A DNA stretch of 64,000 bases, taken from positions 23,866,357-23,930,356 of the forward strand of contig CM055113.1 in assembly GCA_029204225.1 (NCBI GenBank), in the 5' to 3' direction. The position numbers and the translations under genes are program-made. The notes under the pieces were generated by a model. The model was not told where the DNA came from, searched no databases, and saw nothing but the letters and a program-made list of their open reading frames with translations. Positions within the stretch are counted from its first letter, which is position 1, and each line of letters begins with the position of its first letter. Positions 23,260-34,057 of this stretch are shown here, piece by piece. Source of the DNA: Diphasiastrum complanatum. Lineage: Eukaryota > Streptophyta > Lycopodiopsida > Lycopodiales > Lycopodiaceae.

Positions 23260-23946
23260 TGTTAGGCTTTCTAAGTTAGAAGTGGAGAAGTTTAGAAGTC
23301 TTAGAATTGCAAGTTTTAGAAAATAATCCCATAAGTTAGTAGAAGCTTATGGAAGGCCCTTCTTGCTATAAGAAGAGAGGCATTTCCCTTGTAAAACAAC
23401 ACTCTGAGATTATGCTAAATTGCTCTCTCTTTGAGATTATCATTCTATTGCTTTGTGTTCCCATTGGAAGGTGCATAGCTTGAGGGAAGGTGCTCGGGCC
23501 TCCTCTTGCCTCCTTTCATTGGATTATTGTGGCATGCTTTATTTGTTAATTATTTAGTTAGCCGCAATTTATTATTTCATTTCCCTTTGGGAGTTAGTAT
23601 TAGTTTTACGGTTTGCTAGTTGGGAAGCCTTAGCAAGCCTAGTTTATTGTTGATCCTTGCTAGTTAGGTACCGCCTTAGCAAGCCTAGTTTATTGTTGAT
23701 CCTTGCTAGTTAGGTACCGCCTTAGCAAGTTTTTTTACTTTCCAAGTAGTGGCTAGTTGGGTACCGCCTTAGCCACACCTTAATTAGTTTCTATTTCGAG
23801 CACCAGTTGGGAAGCCTTGGTGCTCCCTTTTTGTTTAGTTGTTAAGCTTTGTAGAACTTAGAAGGTGGACGATTGATCTACCACTATACTACGCATGAAC
23901 TCTTCATTAGAACTAGCCACCGTAGAAAGTAGAAATACTTCCAACA
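23260..23946 (+). mobile_element. LTR with internal hairpin array
   Basis: Begins TGTTAGGC and ends CTTCCAACA, with a TATA-like GCTATAAGAAG near 23370. A diverged copy lies inverted at 36223-36668 and shares the same CCAACA terminus plus the conserved stretch around GGAAGGTGCATAGCTTGAGG. Neither copy is followed by a primer-binding site, so each is a 3' or solo LTR. No target duplication was found. The hairpins (23613-23825) would be about 240-450 bases downstream of the promoter, hence in the transcribed part. Confidence 0.6.
23613..23825 (+). repeat. Five hairpins with constant loop and covarying stems
   Basis: Stems and loops: TTGCTA/TAGCAA (23613-23636), CTTGCTA/TAGCAAG (23656-23683 and again 23702-23729), GTGGCTA/TAGCCAC (23749-23776), GAGCACCA/TGGTGCTC (23798-23825). 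The loops are GTTGGGAAGCCT or GTTRGGTACCGCCT. Every stem is perfectly paired although the stem sequence changes. Hairpins 2 and 3 are a 46-bp tandem duplication (23638-23683 and 23684-23729). Confidence 0.85.
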
Positions 23947-24085
23947 TCATTTCTACCTACTTTTACCAAGTGGCATTTTTCTAACTATAATTGTACAAAT
24001 CATGATATGCCACAAGTTTCTACGAGCATATTAATGCCATTTCTAAGTCTACAATCTATATGCAAGTTGTATACTACCAACTAGA
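23938..24085 (-). repeat. Inverted partner of 2810-3005
   Basis: On the minus strand this follows the copia RNase H remnant at 24.1-24.3 kb and reads like the start of a 3' LTR. It shares a long match with 2810-3005 in the opposite orientation, with about 50 bases missing in the middle. Confidence 0.6.
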
Positions 24086-24099
24086 CATGAGAAACCCAT

Positions 24100-24600
24100 A
24101 AAGCTCGAGTTTCATCTAGGCTAAATTTGGCATTTACATTATGAAACAATATACCTGCATAGTAAAAAGTTGTAGCAAGCCTAAAGTCAAGATAGATGAT
24201 TTTTATTCTCAATACTATCCACTTTATCACCTGCAAAATCAGCATCCGAATATGCTCTCAAAGCAAGATTAGACCTATCACATTTTGCTCCATAGGAGTT
24301 TCTGCTCCTTTACAATCTTTCATTTCAAACTTTTCTAAGATAGAAGAAGCATATTGGATTGACAAATAAAACACAAATCTTTGCCTCTAGATACTTCTAT
24401 TCCTAGTATGAAATGAAGATTACCAAGATCCACCATCTTCAACTCTTTAGACAATGCTATCTTCACTTCTTGTATACCATCATGTTCATTTCCACTAAGG
24501 ATAATGTCATCTACATAGAAAATGAGAATGATGACTTTACCATAATTAAATCTTAAGTACAAAGAAGGATCATAAGCACTTACTACAAAATTTATAGAGT
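24100..24600 (-). pseudogene. Copia reverse transcriptase and RNase H fragment
   Basis: Reading leftwards: LIFYVDDIILSGNE (the YVDD catalytic box of copia reverse transcriptase), IALSKELKMVDLGNLHFILG, then KFEMKDCKGAETPME and degraded RNase H sequence. The YVDD aspartates are intact, but the polypeptide is truncated at both ends and the RNase H part has several stops. Confidence 0.85.
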
Positions 24601-26216
24601 TTATTTTTGCTGAAGAATTTACTAGACTCTATTTGCTGATATTCCTCAATGTTTGTTTGTTTGGAATCGTCTACCTCACATTTACTGATTCTCCCTACTC
24701 AATGCTAGGCTCGATACTTTCTAACAGAGATTCAGTTTGGCCAGGGGATTCACATGTCTACAAATTGGTTTAGCTACAGCTCAGTCATGGAATCTGTTCT
24801 GGAGTATAGTGGTGTTGTACCCGCCTATCAGAGGCACAACTAATAATCTGGTCTCGGTCCTACTGATAATGGATGATCAAATTCAATCTGGATTTATCAG
24901 AATTCGAATCCTATGTTCTACAGTTCTGCTTCGGATTATTGCTTGATTGTTTATAGTCTACAGATTATTCCTAATCTACTCTACTCAAAGAACAGGGAAT
25001 TAGACTAATTCTACTCCTACTAAAATCATATATTTGTCAGCACAATTTTAATTAAACAACTAGGAATCCTACAGAGTGCTTGCTACAATTGTCACTCAAC
25101 ATTTGTAACAAAAACTCCTTAGGGAGTCAAAATTGGGAAACATCATAAATCAGTAGAATAGTAGATCGATTTCCAAGTCTTGCACATCTACCTGATGCTA
25201 ATCCCAAACCAATCCTTAAGAGAAGAAAACATCAACAAGCACATTCATATATCAGTAGCCAAACAAAATGCATGAAGATGGAGCATGGAAGGAAATGCAA
25301 GTGGAATAATCTTCAATTAAAAGAGCAACAACATTTCAATACATTACACATGCTCTAGAACTCGTGGAGGAGGTCTCTATCTATAAACACGAGCTGTTGA
25401 ACCCAATTTTGGAGTCCACCTCTTACAACAAAGTGAACCCCAATCTATAATGATTTGAGTTCCACCTCTTGCTTGATAATAGGAGGCCTCTTTATTTAAT
25501 AAACATAACTCAAGTTGAGATAATCTAATTTCCTAGCTCCCACATGGCTATCCATCTTTTGGGACGTACCATGGGGCTCAAAACTATAGATTTTAGCCTA
25601 GCACCAATAATTCTCGTGCTCTCAGACTCGGCTCTCAACTTCATCTCTACTAGAAGCCCTTTTGAGTGGAGAGGTTCTGCATCGACACCTCGGGGCATGG
25701 CATCAACTAACATTATCCTCCCCCTATGGTGTTGCAGGTCTCACTACATTTCTTCAGCTTGGACGTGTGGTTCTTGGAAAGGCATAGATTAGCGTTTGCC
25801 TACATAAAACCAAGAACTTATTGGCTTCGTTGTTGCTTGTCTTGACAAAATTTCAAAGGTGCAGCAGCTTGTCAAGATAGCTCTACGTAACCGAGAGTCT
25901 CTTGCTTGTTCTTTTCAACTTTTCTTCTATCAAGAGATTTCTTATAGCTGACCTTCTTCTCGATGGTCTCAAATGTGATAAAAATCTTGTCCTTGTGCCT
26001 AACGGAATAGGTCCTAGGATGGCCTTATCCCAAGTATGAACTTATTTTCATACCACTTCTCGATCATATGCACGTACTGATTGGAAGTAAATGCGGCTCG
26101 GAAATAAAGCCTTGGAGGTGGTCTATGATGTGAAGCATGATTCCCAGGAGCCTCCCATCATTGCCGCACGAAAGTATAAACGAGCAACCGGTAGCTAATC
26201 TTTGATTTGCTCTGAG
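24601..26216. other. Unassigned, probably retroelement-derived
   Basis: No recognisable domain. 25550-25800 reads like the non-coding part of a plant LTR element, and 25790-25830 weakly resembles 49490-49530 (CATAAAACCAAGAACTTATT against CGTAAAACCCAAGAACCTTATT). No element ends were found. Confidence 0.35.
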
Positions 26217-28065
26217 TCTATCAACTTATTTGGATCGAAGCCAGAGGAGGGAGACAATTGTCCCATCTGGTTGCCATTTATGCCAACAGAGTTAGATCTT
26301 TAGCAAACATTGCCGATTGTCGCACCGTTGGATATAGAGAGTGGACATATTCTCTCTGATAGGCTTGTAAGGCATGGTGGAAATCCATTGAGATTGTCCA
26401 ACTATAGGGCTGATGGATGATTGGCCAATTGGGCATATGGATGGTGATCTTGTCCATAGCCAACCCCAAATCTTTCCATTTATTTCTTTACGGCATTGGC
26501 ACATAATAGGGATCTACCTGCAATTGGCGAGGGCTGGCGACATAACTCCTAATTGATGATGGAGTTTTTTCAGAAACAGTGATTCTCCATGCCGGATGCT
26601 CTCCCAATGCAGGTATTTTATCCAACTCTTTGTCGGCCTCTATCTCAGAGGTCTTAAACTTCAGAACCCATCCACCACGCAAGGACTCATACAGATATTG
26701 CTTTAAGAAGGTCTAGATCTGGTCCTCGACGCTGATGGGCCTTCTGAATAGAGGATGGACCTGCTTGTACTACTGGTAAGATTGGCGATGGTTTGGCGAT
26801 ATCTGGAGCTCCCCCCTAGTCCATGCTCAAATCTACCCCTGTATCCATTGGTATAGCTTCTTGGCGTAGAGGGGAGAATTGCGGCATGACCGGTACGGGG
26901 ATTTGTGGTCCGGCTTCCAACAATTGAGTGGTTGCTTTTTCATAGGCGATGATGGTCTCTTTAGCCTTTGCCAACTCGGTTGAAGCTGCTCCTTTGAACT
27001 TGTCAAAGCGGCCTTGAAATCCCTTAAGGGCCACTTTGTATGTCTCCACTTTCTTGAACAAATATGCAATCTCCATCAATGTCACCGGATGATCTGATAT
27101 TGTGTTTGAAGATACGCATCACGTTCAAGGGTGGTCGCATCCAATTCACCTTGAAGCTGCGTGCAATCTTGTTCGGCCATCTGTAATTGACCCTTCAACA
27201 GCTGCATGACCTTATCCACCTGATCCTATGCAATTGTCAAGGCATTTTGCAGGGAGCTAATGTAGTCTTCCAAGCGATCAACTTGTTGCTGGGCCAACTT
27301 CTTTTTGGCTTCAGTCTTGTCTTCATGTTGTTTGGCAATCTTTAACTCTCAATCCAGCTGGACAAGTTTTTGGATGATCAGAGTGTTTTCGGACCCCATC
27401 TTGGAGATTCTCTGCTCCATTTCCTTCTTCTTATCCAGCATAGACTGGATCACTTGCACAAGGCTTGAAACCAAACCTAGAGCATCATCAGAATCAACGG
27501 TCGTGGAGACGGCAATAGTAGGAGGACCTGATGGTACTGTCTTTGGTAGGCATGGAATAGGTGCCAATACTTCTTCTTTTTCAAAAATGTCTTCTTCTTC
27601 AAATCCCTCAGGCACTGTTTCGGTGATTTCACAGCTTTGTCGACCCGAAGTGCGGCTGGGCTATCTTTCATGTGAGGTGGCTGACAGACATCTTCAACAC
27701 CAACAGTAGATTCATGGAGTTCAAAGGGCGCAGGGCTCTGGGACAATTCAAAAATTCTAGTGGCCCCAAGGGGGTCAAAATCATCGAACATATCTATAAA
27801 GAACTGTGTGTTTGGTGAGGTGGCTTTGGTGTGTGGGGGTGAGGCGGCCTGGGTAGCTGTGATGGGAATGGTAGGCCTTATGGTCACAAACTATCCTTGA
27901 ATGGAAGCAGAGGTGAGAGAAACATCACAGACTGGGTGAATGGGAAGTTTAGTGCGAAGAATAGCAGGGGGTGAAAGCGCAGCTGACGAGGTATGCCTAG
28001 TGCGATGTTGTGATGCGAAAGGCGAGTCAGCTGGAAGTATCGATAGAAGACATGATGATCAGAAA
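26217..28065 (-). pseudogene. Gypsy extra ORF (aORF), copy B, N-domain deleted
   Basis: Reads leftwards from an ATG near 28058 (MSSIDTSS) straight into the acidic linker, then a long coiled-coil (LVSSLVQVIQSMLDKKKEMEQR and on), then a conserved tail (SYVASPRQLQVDPYYVPMP, MDKITIHMPNWPIIHQPY). Compared with copy C, about 780 bases coding the N-terminal globular segment are missing; the junction is near 28030. Similarity to copy C ends at 26217, short of the LTR seen in C. Several stops break the frame. Function unknown. Confidence 0.72.
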
Positions 28066-28740
28066 GGAAATATAAAACGTGTAAAAGTGTCTCAAAAAGC
28101 AGTGCAGGAATTTTGGAAGGCTTTGGTCACAGTAAAAATTCTCAAGAGCTTCGCTAGCACAAGTGAGGATTGAATCGAATTCAGTCGACTTATAGGTGAA
28201 TTTGGTGGGTCCATTACACTGAATACTAGTTTGGCTGATCAGTTCTGAATAAAAATTTGCAAGCATGTACAATACTATGATAATAGGGTATAAAAATCTC
28301 GACGAAGGTTTCTGGGAGATTGAACCTATCAGGCAAACATTTTCTAGGCCTGGCAAAGGATGAACCTTCGCCCAAGAGGGTCGTTCGCCCAGAAGGGTCC
28401 TTCGCCCAGGTACTGTCATAAATGTATTTTTCCATGACCTAAACCTATGGACAACCTAATTTTGACATTTTAAGATCATCTAACAGGTCGGTGAAGGTTA
28501 ATAATGAGGTTAAGATGCTCGACGAAGAATCTCAAAATGGCATATTATTGATCCTTTGTCGGACTCAAAAATTGGGATTTTTATGGACAAGAACCTTCGC
28601 CCACCTCAAATTAGATAAATCTAGAGTGGATGTACAGTCTCAGAGCTCAACGAAGGTTTCTGGTACTAAATACACTAAATCTGACCAAAACAGTGATTTT
28701 CTAAGTCTTTTTCCATCAAAAAATTAATGTGCTTCCTTTT
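28066..28740 (-). repeat. Pol-aORF spacer of element B
   Basis: Contains seven to nine copies of CGAAGGTT/AACCTTCG-type motifs (for example near 28293, 28351, 28376, 28392, 28494, 28584, 28651), several extended as CTTCGCCCA. It separates the integrase C-terminus (28890) from the extra ORF. Confidence 0.65.
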
Positions 28741-28889
28741 CCTATGCTGATGACTTTCTGACTTTTGCTCATTAAGCTTTTCTCAATTTAATAATTTTTT
28801 TTTTAACTGTCTTTTTTCAAAAAACTCAGCAAATTAAGTATTGAAAAACAAAAAATTAAAAAACAAATAAAATTAAAAAACCATTGAGA

Positions 28890-30054
28890 TCAAACTTGCT
28901 GAACTGGCGGAGCAGGCTGCCAAAACTTGCATAAGCGGCTGTCATTCACCCAAGTATCAAATCGTTTTCCATCCATGTGCTCAAGAATTATTGTGCCATA
29001 GTTCAAGGTTTTCTTCACTTTATATGGAAATTTCAACTTGCCCTTGATCAGTTTGGTTTTGTACATTAATGCAAGATCTCCTGCTTGCAAATCTTTTTTG
29101 TGCAATGTGATCATGCCATGCCTTGCGGCGGGCTTTCTCTGCTGCTAAGGCATGAACTGCCATCAATCGGATTTCACATAATTTGTGCAACGCTTCATGA
29201 TGGAGTTGTAAAGAAGTATCATCATTTAATCGTTCGGTGGCCGCTATGCATAAATATGGGATTAAAAATTCAATCGGCATGACAACATCTTGACCATAAA
29301 CCAGTTGAAATGGTGTTTGATTTGTAATATTTTTGTAAGCGGTTTTGAATGCCCATAATAACTCATATAGTTTATGTTCCCAATCAGACCGACTCACTTC
29401 AACTGTCTTTGTCATAATGGTGCAGAGAATCTCATTGGAAGTTTCAGCTTGGCCATCCCCTCTAGGATAGTAGGGAGTACTAAATCTGTGTATAAGTAAA
29501 CACTTTATTGTTTGATTAACAAAGTGTGTACCCCGGTCACTGACAATCTCGATCAGACATCCAAATCTGATTATAATATTTTCATATAGAAACTTGGCGG
29601 TAGATTTCACATCAGCAGCTTTGACAGCTTTGGCTTCAACCCACTTGGTCATGTAATCAGTTGCTACGATAATGTATCGGGCCTGAGATCCTTGCGTGAC
29701 AGGGTGAATAGGTCCAACATAATCCAGTTTCCATTTTTCAAACAGTGCTTGAGATAAAACCGGATGCAAGGGTTCATAGTTTTGTTGAGTAGGTCGTCGT
29801 GCTCGCTGGCAAACATCACATGTCTAAATAAAATTTTCTGTGTCCTTGTGAAGCGTAGGCCACCAACAACCCGATTGTAAAAGTTTGCGAATAGTAATAT
29901 TTGTAGAGAAGTGTCCTCCACTCATGCCCTCATGTGAAAACATGATTAAATTTGGTACTTCATGTGGTAAAACACACCTTCGTAAAATATTTTTTGATCC
30001 ACGACGATACAATTGTCCTACAATTAATTGATAAGATTGAGTCTTATGAATCAA
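28890..30054 (-). pseudogene. Gypsy integrase (element B)
   Basis: Reading leftwards from about 30054: H2C2 zinc-binding region (HEGMSGGHF, LLQSGCWWPTLHKD, with the CDVC pair near 29820), then the catalytic core with Asp in LDYVGPIHP, Asp in SDRGTHFVNQ and Glu in GQAETSNEI, then the C-terminal domain ending near 28890 (GDLALMYKTKLIKGK, VILEHMDGKRFDT). The DDE residues are all present. Frames shift at least twice (near 29800 and 29100), so it is a pseudogene. It matches element C integrase closely. Confidence 0.88.
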
Positions 30055-30229
30055 TTGTCTCTTCTATACTTTTGTCAGGGAGTCATTTGGTTGTCCTAGC
30101 ATCAGGTACTCAATTTGCTGCTCACTCAGGTATTGCTTCAACATAGAATAACGCAGCATTTGGCAATTCATCATCCACTTCAGTTTTAGCTGGTGCGGAT
30201 TCGATTCGTGAAACGTGATCGGCTAGATA

Positions 30230-30640
30230 ATGTTGTTTCCCCTTTTGAACTACAATTCAAAAGTCAAATTCAGTCAATAACAATAACCATCTTGCAATAC
30301 GTTCAGTATTGCAAGTCTTGTTTACCAAGTAAAGTATTGGTTGATGATCCGTATAAAATGCAAAGTGCGTTTCCATGAGGTAGTGACAAAATTTCTGAAC
30401 AGAAAAAATCATCGTCAATGCCTCACGTTCTGTTGTTGAATGATTATTTTCTGGATCTGTAAGCTGTCTACTTGCAAATTGTATAGGATAATCCTTCTTA
30501 TAGTCAACTGGCTGCGTCAAAACTGATCCAATGGCGTATTTTGATGCATCCGTATGAGCATGAAATTCTATCGTCCAATCTGGAGAACTCAGTATTGGTG
30601 CTGAAGTTAATGTTTTTTTTTTTTTTTTCAAAGGCTTCTA
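30230..30640 (-). pseudogene. Gypsy RNase H (element B)
   Basis: Blocks FHAHTDASKYAIGSVL, YPIQFASRQLT, NHSTTEREALTMIFSVQKF and FYTDHQPILYLVNK are the ordered RNase H motifs of a gypsy polyprotein, with the catalytic Asp in TDAS, Glu in TERE and Asp in TDHQ present. A poly-T tract near 30612-30626 separates it from the reverse transcriptase and probably reflects slippage. Confidence 0.85.
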
Positions 30641-30800
30641 ACACTTCTACTGTCCAAATAGGAATAATAGTCAGTTTGTATATAGGTCATGCTAAATTCG
30701 CAAGAAAGATAATAAAGATTCGATAGTAGTTCGCGTGACTCATAAACACGTAAACTCCACAAATTGTTGCTGGCGTTGGCAATTCCACAATAACTTTGTC

Positions 30801-31500
30801 TTAGAATAATCTGTGGCAATACCATGTTTTGATATCACATGTCCAAGCACAACTCTTTGGGAAACCCATATCTGACATTTTTTCTAGATTAAGAGAAATC
30901 TGATATTTGTGACATCTCTCAAATACTTTTTCCAATCGATCCAGGTGGTCTGTATCTGTACTATGAACTCCCAAGTCGGCCAAGTAAATTTCAAGAAAAT
31001 TCTGCAGATAATCTTTAAAAGCAAATTGCATTACTCTTTGGAATGAACTTGGTGCATTACAGAGTCCAAACAACATTACTTTGTAAGGTGCCCCATTCTG
31101 TTGCAAAAGCGGTTTTGTGGCGATCGATAGGTGCTATCTTAACCTGGTTGTAACCACTAAATCCATCCAGAAAACTATAAGCTTCCGCTCTAGCAAGGTG
31201 ATCCAAAATGCTTTCTGTAAAAGGTAACAAAAAGTGATCCTTCCGCATCACTTTGTTCAACTCTTTTGAGGTTCACACAGATCCTCAATTTCCCATTTTT
31301 CTTAGAAACAATGACAATCGATGAAATCCATTCAGTATGCTTGATCTCATAAATAAAATTGGCATCAAGCAATCTCTGAATTTCTATCTTTATCAAATCC
31401 GCTACATTAGGATTACAACGAAAGAACTTTGTAACCTTTGGAACTGCATCAGGCACTAAAGGTATGGTATGTTCAATTACTGATGTCAGAATACCCTTCA
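30801..31500 (-). pseudogene. Gypsy reverse transcriptase (element B), catalytic box altered
   Basis: Blocks: LLDANFIYEIKHTEW and SKKNGKLRICVNLK (fingers), LPFTESILDHLARAEAYSF, GFSGYNQVKIAP, KTAFATEWG, VMLFGLCNAPSSFQRVMQF, and NFLEIYLADLGVHSTDTDH. The last should read YLDDL; at 30972-30986 the first catalytic Asp is Ala. A frameshift near 31250 and another near 31080 also break it. Confidence 0.85.
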
Positions 31501-32365
31501 AATCTTGATAAATCCATGCAAAACAATCTTGATACCTAATAAGTAACAAGCGGAGTGCTTGATATTTTTTAGGAGTAAGTTGTGATCCAACTTGTACAAT
31601 CTTTTCCGGTTTTCCTGGCTCGGTAAGATTCATTGGCTGCGTCTTAGCTAGGCCATCGTAAACTTCTTTAGATTCCGGCATGTGTTCTTCAGGTTCACGA
31701 TGTGCTCTAGGTAACATGATAACCACATCATCCAGTGTATAACGTTTAAAATGCTCGAGCATATCATGCTGGACTACATTTGCTTGTTTTTTTTTGAAAG
31801 GACTTGTCTTGGATCTTCGTTTAGCCTTCTTAGTAGGAATTGATCGTGGAGGTGATGACTTTCGAGATGATAAATTTTTCTTCAAAGGTGAAGACTTCCT
31901 AGATGATGATGTCTTACTAGAAATCTGACTTGAAGAATCATCCTCAACTTTTCCTTTGTCTTTATCCAATAAAGGTGGCACTTCCTTTGAATCAATTTTC
32001 CGAGGGGGATTTTCCCATTTCAGGAGTGTATTATAATGTTGCTTAGCTTGTTTCTTTGTCACCGATCCTGTGATCCTGTCTTCCTTCAATATAACTACTT
32101 TGGGTGATTTGATTGTTGGTTCGTTAGGAACATTACACACTCCAAATCTGGTCAGATCCATATGATTTAGAATCTGCTTATCCGTAAGTTCTGCATTGCC
32201 ATCATAAGTCAAGGCATGACTCACAGGAATGAGTTCATTCTCAATAGGTTCCATTGATATCCAGGCTACATTCAACAAATTTAGTGGAAACGTGATTGGT
32301 GTATCCAAAGTTCGATCTAATAAGGAAATCTTGCTCAAATCTGATTGATTATCTTGTTGACACAT
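31190..32365 (-). pseudogene. Gypsy protease-RT linker ORF (element B)
   Basis: A 391-codon open frame. Its N-terminal part (PITFPLNLLNVAW, LTDKQILNHMDLTRFG) fits the protease-to-RT connector of Tat-type pol. A basic Ser/Lys-rich stretch (about residues 165-200: RKSSPLKKNLSSRKSSPPRS) could be a nuclear-import region. The C-terminal third enters reverse transcriptase (YQDCFAWIYQDLKG, then LLDANFIYEIKHTEW). The protease active site itself was not identified. Confidence 0.7.
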
Positions 32366-32664
32366 ATATCCTATTGTACAGTCAATCGTTGCAAGAGCTT
32401 CATTTCAATTGACCACAAGAAAGTAACTATAGAAGAATATCCAAAGCTCAGTAGCCTCGTGAATGCCTTACGTCCACAACTCTCCTAGAGGGTCGACCCT
32501 TACTATGCACCAATCAAGAGAAGAGACCCTTGAGAGAAAACAAAACCAGTCGAGCGACAGATCAATTGGTCTTGTATTCTAGGAATTGACTCAAGCTCAA
32601 CTGTGGTAAAGTATCGAGACGCACTACTAAAGTTTGGATACGCCTATAGAAAAAGTGCAGATAT

Positions 32665-33040
32665 TGTAGTCCAATAAAAGGACATTAGGTCTTTTTGCGG
32701 GACTTTTAATGTTGTAGGGCCTAAATGTCAAGTTAGTGAATAAAGTTGGGTTTCCCTCCAATTTTGATGGTTCCCACACTTTTTTAAATTTGAATAAAAA
32801 GAGAGGCAAGACTGGATCAATAGGATTTAGAGGCCAGGGTCCTCCTCTTTACTATAAGAAGGGACCAACTTGAGTTGCTCCTCATGTTCATTTCCTCATT
32901 TCAATAAAGCAGATTGGTTCTCTCCAGAAATGGATTGATGAATGTCCTTGATCTTCTTCCCTTCTCCATCTCTCATGTTTTCTTTGGATTTTGCTAATTA
33001 TTGGATCTAAATGCTATTGAAATTGAGTGTTATTATACTT

Positions 33041-33124
<84 letters not shown>

Positions 33125-33344
33125 AGTTATCTTTGTTGTGGATCGTAGTGTTAATGGATCTTAGTGTTAATGAGTAGGGTTAATGGATGTAGAGTTAGAT
33201 TTAGATCTTCCATTTATGCTAAAATCTGAACTAAACTATCGTTCTCATGGGAATGAACCTACGCGTGACAATTAACTTCGTCTCTATGATGCTAGATTGA
33301 CTAGATCTTGGATTCAGGTTAGGCAAGGAAAGAAACCCACTACA
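32665..33344 (+). mobile_element. LTR of the same gypsy family, opposite orientation
   Basis: Begins TGTAGTCCAATAAAAGG and ends AACCCACTACA. It matches the minus-strand LTR at 57681-58296 over nearly its whole length. It has a TATA-like CTATAAGAAGG near 32853, AATAAAG near 32914 and an internal (GA)n tract. A leader with GGCACTGTTTTCGGGGA follows, so it is a 5' LTR on the + strand. Element B, which abuts it at the left, runs on the other strand. Confidence 0.8.
33046..33121. repeat. (GA)n microsatellite inside the LTR
   Basis: About 76 bases of GA repeat. The paired LTR at 57681-58296 has only a short GAGAGAAAGGGAGAG tract at this place, so the array expanded after divergence. Confidence 0.95.
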
Positions 33345-33680
33345 ATTTTGGCACTGTTTTCGGGGAGCTATGCCAATTTTTCAGTTTGCAGCATGATTGT
33401 TGGATGGTTAGCTTGCATTAGGCATCTTGTCATGGCATGAATAGTGTTAAATCTGCATTTTAGGGTTAGTTTGGGATTGATTTTGTTTGATTTGAGTGGA
33501 TTTGCTTGTTTGAAATCTAATCTGATTGTTAAAACAAGGAAAGCTATTCAGATCACCAATCTTAAGATCCATTTGGATCTTAGATATCAAAGAAAATAAC
33601 AAAAATTGGTCAAATCTATCAGATTTGGTCAAAAAGAGGCAACAAGCATCATCAGAGCTTAGAACTTTTTACCCTCTTTC
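33345..33680 (+). other. Gypsy leader with degenerate primer-binding site
   Basis: TTTTGGCACTGTTTTCGGGGA directly follows the LTR and resembles the TGGCGCCGTTGCCGGGGA leader common in plant Athila/Tat elements. The next 300 bases are AT-rich and carry no ORF; gag is absent. Confidence 0.65.
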
Positions 33681-34045
33681 ATCATACTGGACATCCACTC
33701 TAGATTTATCTAATATGAGGTGGGTGAAGGTTCATGTGCAGAAAAACCCCAATTTTTGAGTCCGGCGAAGGATCAATGATATGCCATTTTGGGAACCTTC
33801 GCCGAGCATCTTAACCTCATTATTAACCTTCACCGACCTGTTAGATGATCTTAAAATGTCAAAATTAGGTTGTCCATAGGTTTAGGTCTTGGAAAAATAC
33901 ATTTATGATGGAACTTGGCCGAAGGACCCTCCTGGACAAAGGTGCATCCTTCGTCAGGCCTGAAAAATGTTCGCCTGATAAGTTCAGATGTCCAGAAATC
34001 TTCACCGAGATTTTTATACCCTATTATCACCCACTTGAAAGTCTC
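33681..34045 (+). repeat. Fourth spacer copy, inverted relative to A, B and C
   Basis: Matches the 28.3-28.7 kb spacer in reverse complement, including the CCTTCGCCGA/CGAAGG motifs. It follows the leader on the + strand with gag-pol missing between them, so the element was internally deleted. A chromovirus fragment truncates it at about 34050. Confidence 0.65.
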
Positions 34046-34057
34046 TTGGTGATCTTT

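Larger units (their letters stand above)
26217..32400 (-). mobile_element. Ty3/gypsy element B (Tat-like), gag and LTRs missing
   Basis: Order on the minus strand: pol (32365 to 28890), spacer, extra ORF (28065 to 26217). The pol sequence resembles the plant Tat/Retand branch, which is known to carry an additional ORF 3' of pol. No gag was found upstream of pol and no LTR downstream of the extra ORF. At 32665 an LTR of the same family starts in the opposite direction, so this locus is rearranged. Confidence 0.78.

Noticed and set aside
23613-23825. CRISPR-like array of spaced repeats
   Set aside because: This is plant nuclear DNA; units are hairpins with unequal spacing and no uniform spacers or cas genes.
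23798-23830. Cassandra-type 5S rRNA promoter
   Set aside because: Only a short stretch (TGGGAAG..CCTTGGTG) resembles the 5S 3' end; the A, IE and C boxes are not present, and the stems pair differently. Kept as an alternative to test.
25525-25792. ORFs on both strands at 25.5-25.8 kb
   Set aside because: No domain on either strand; the region looks like non-coding LTR element sequence.
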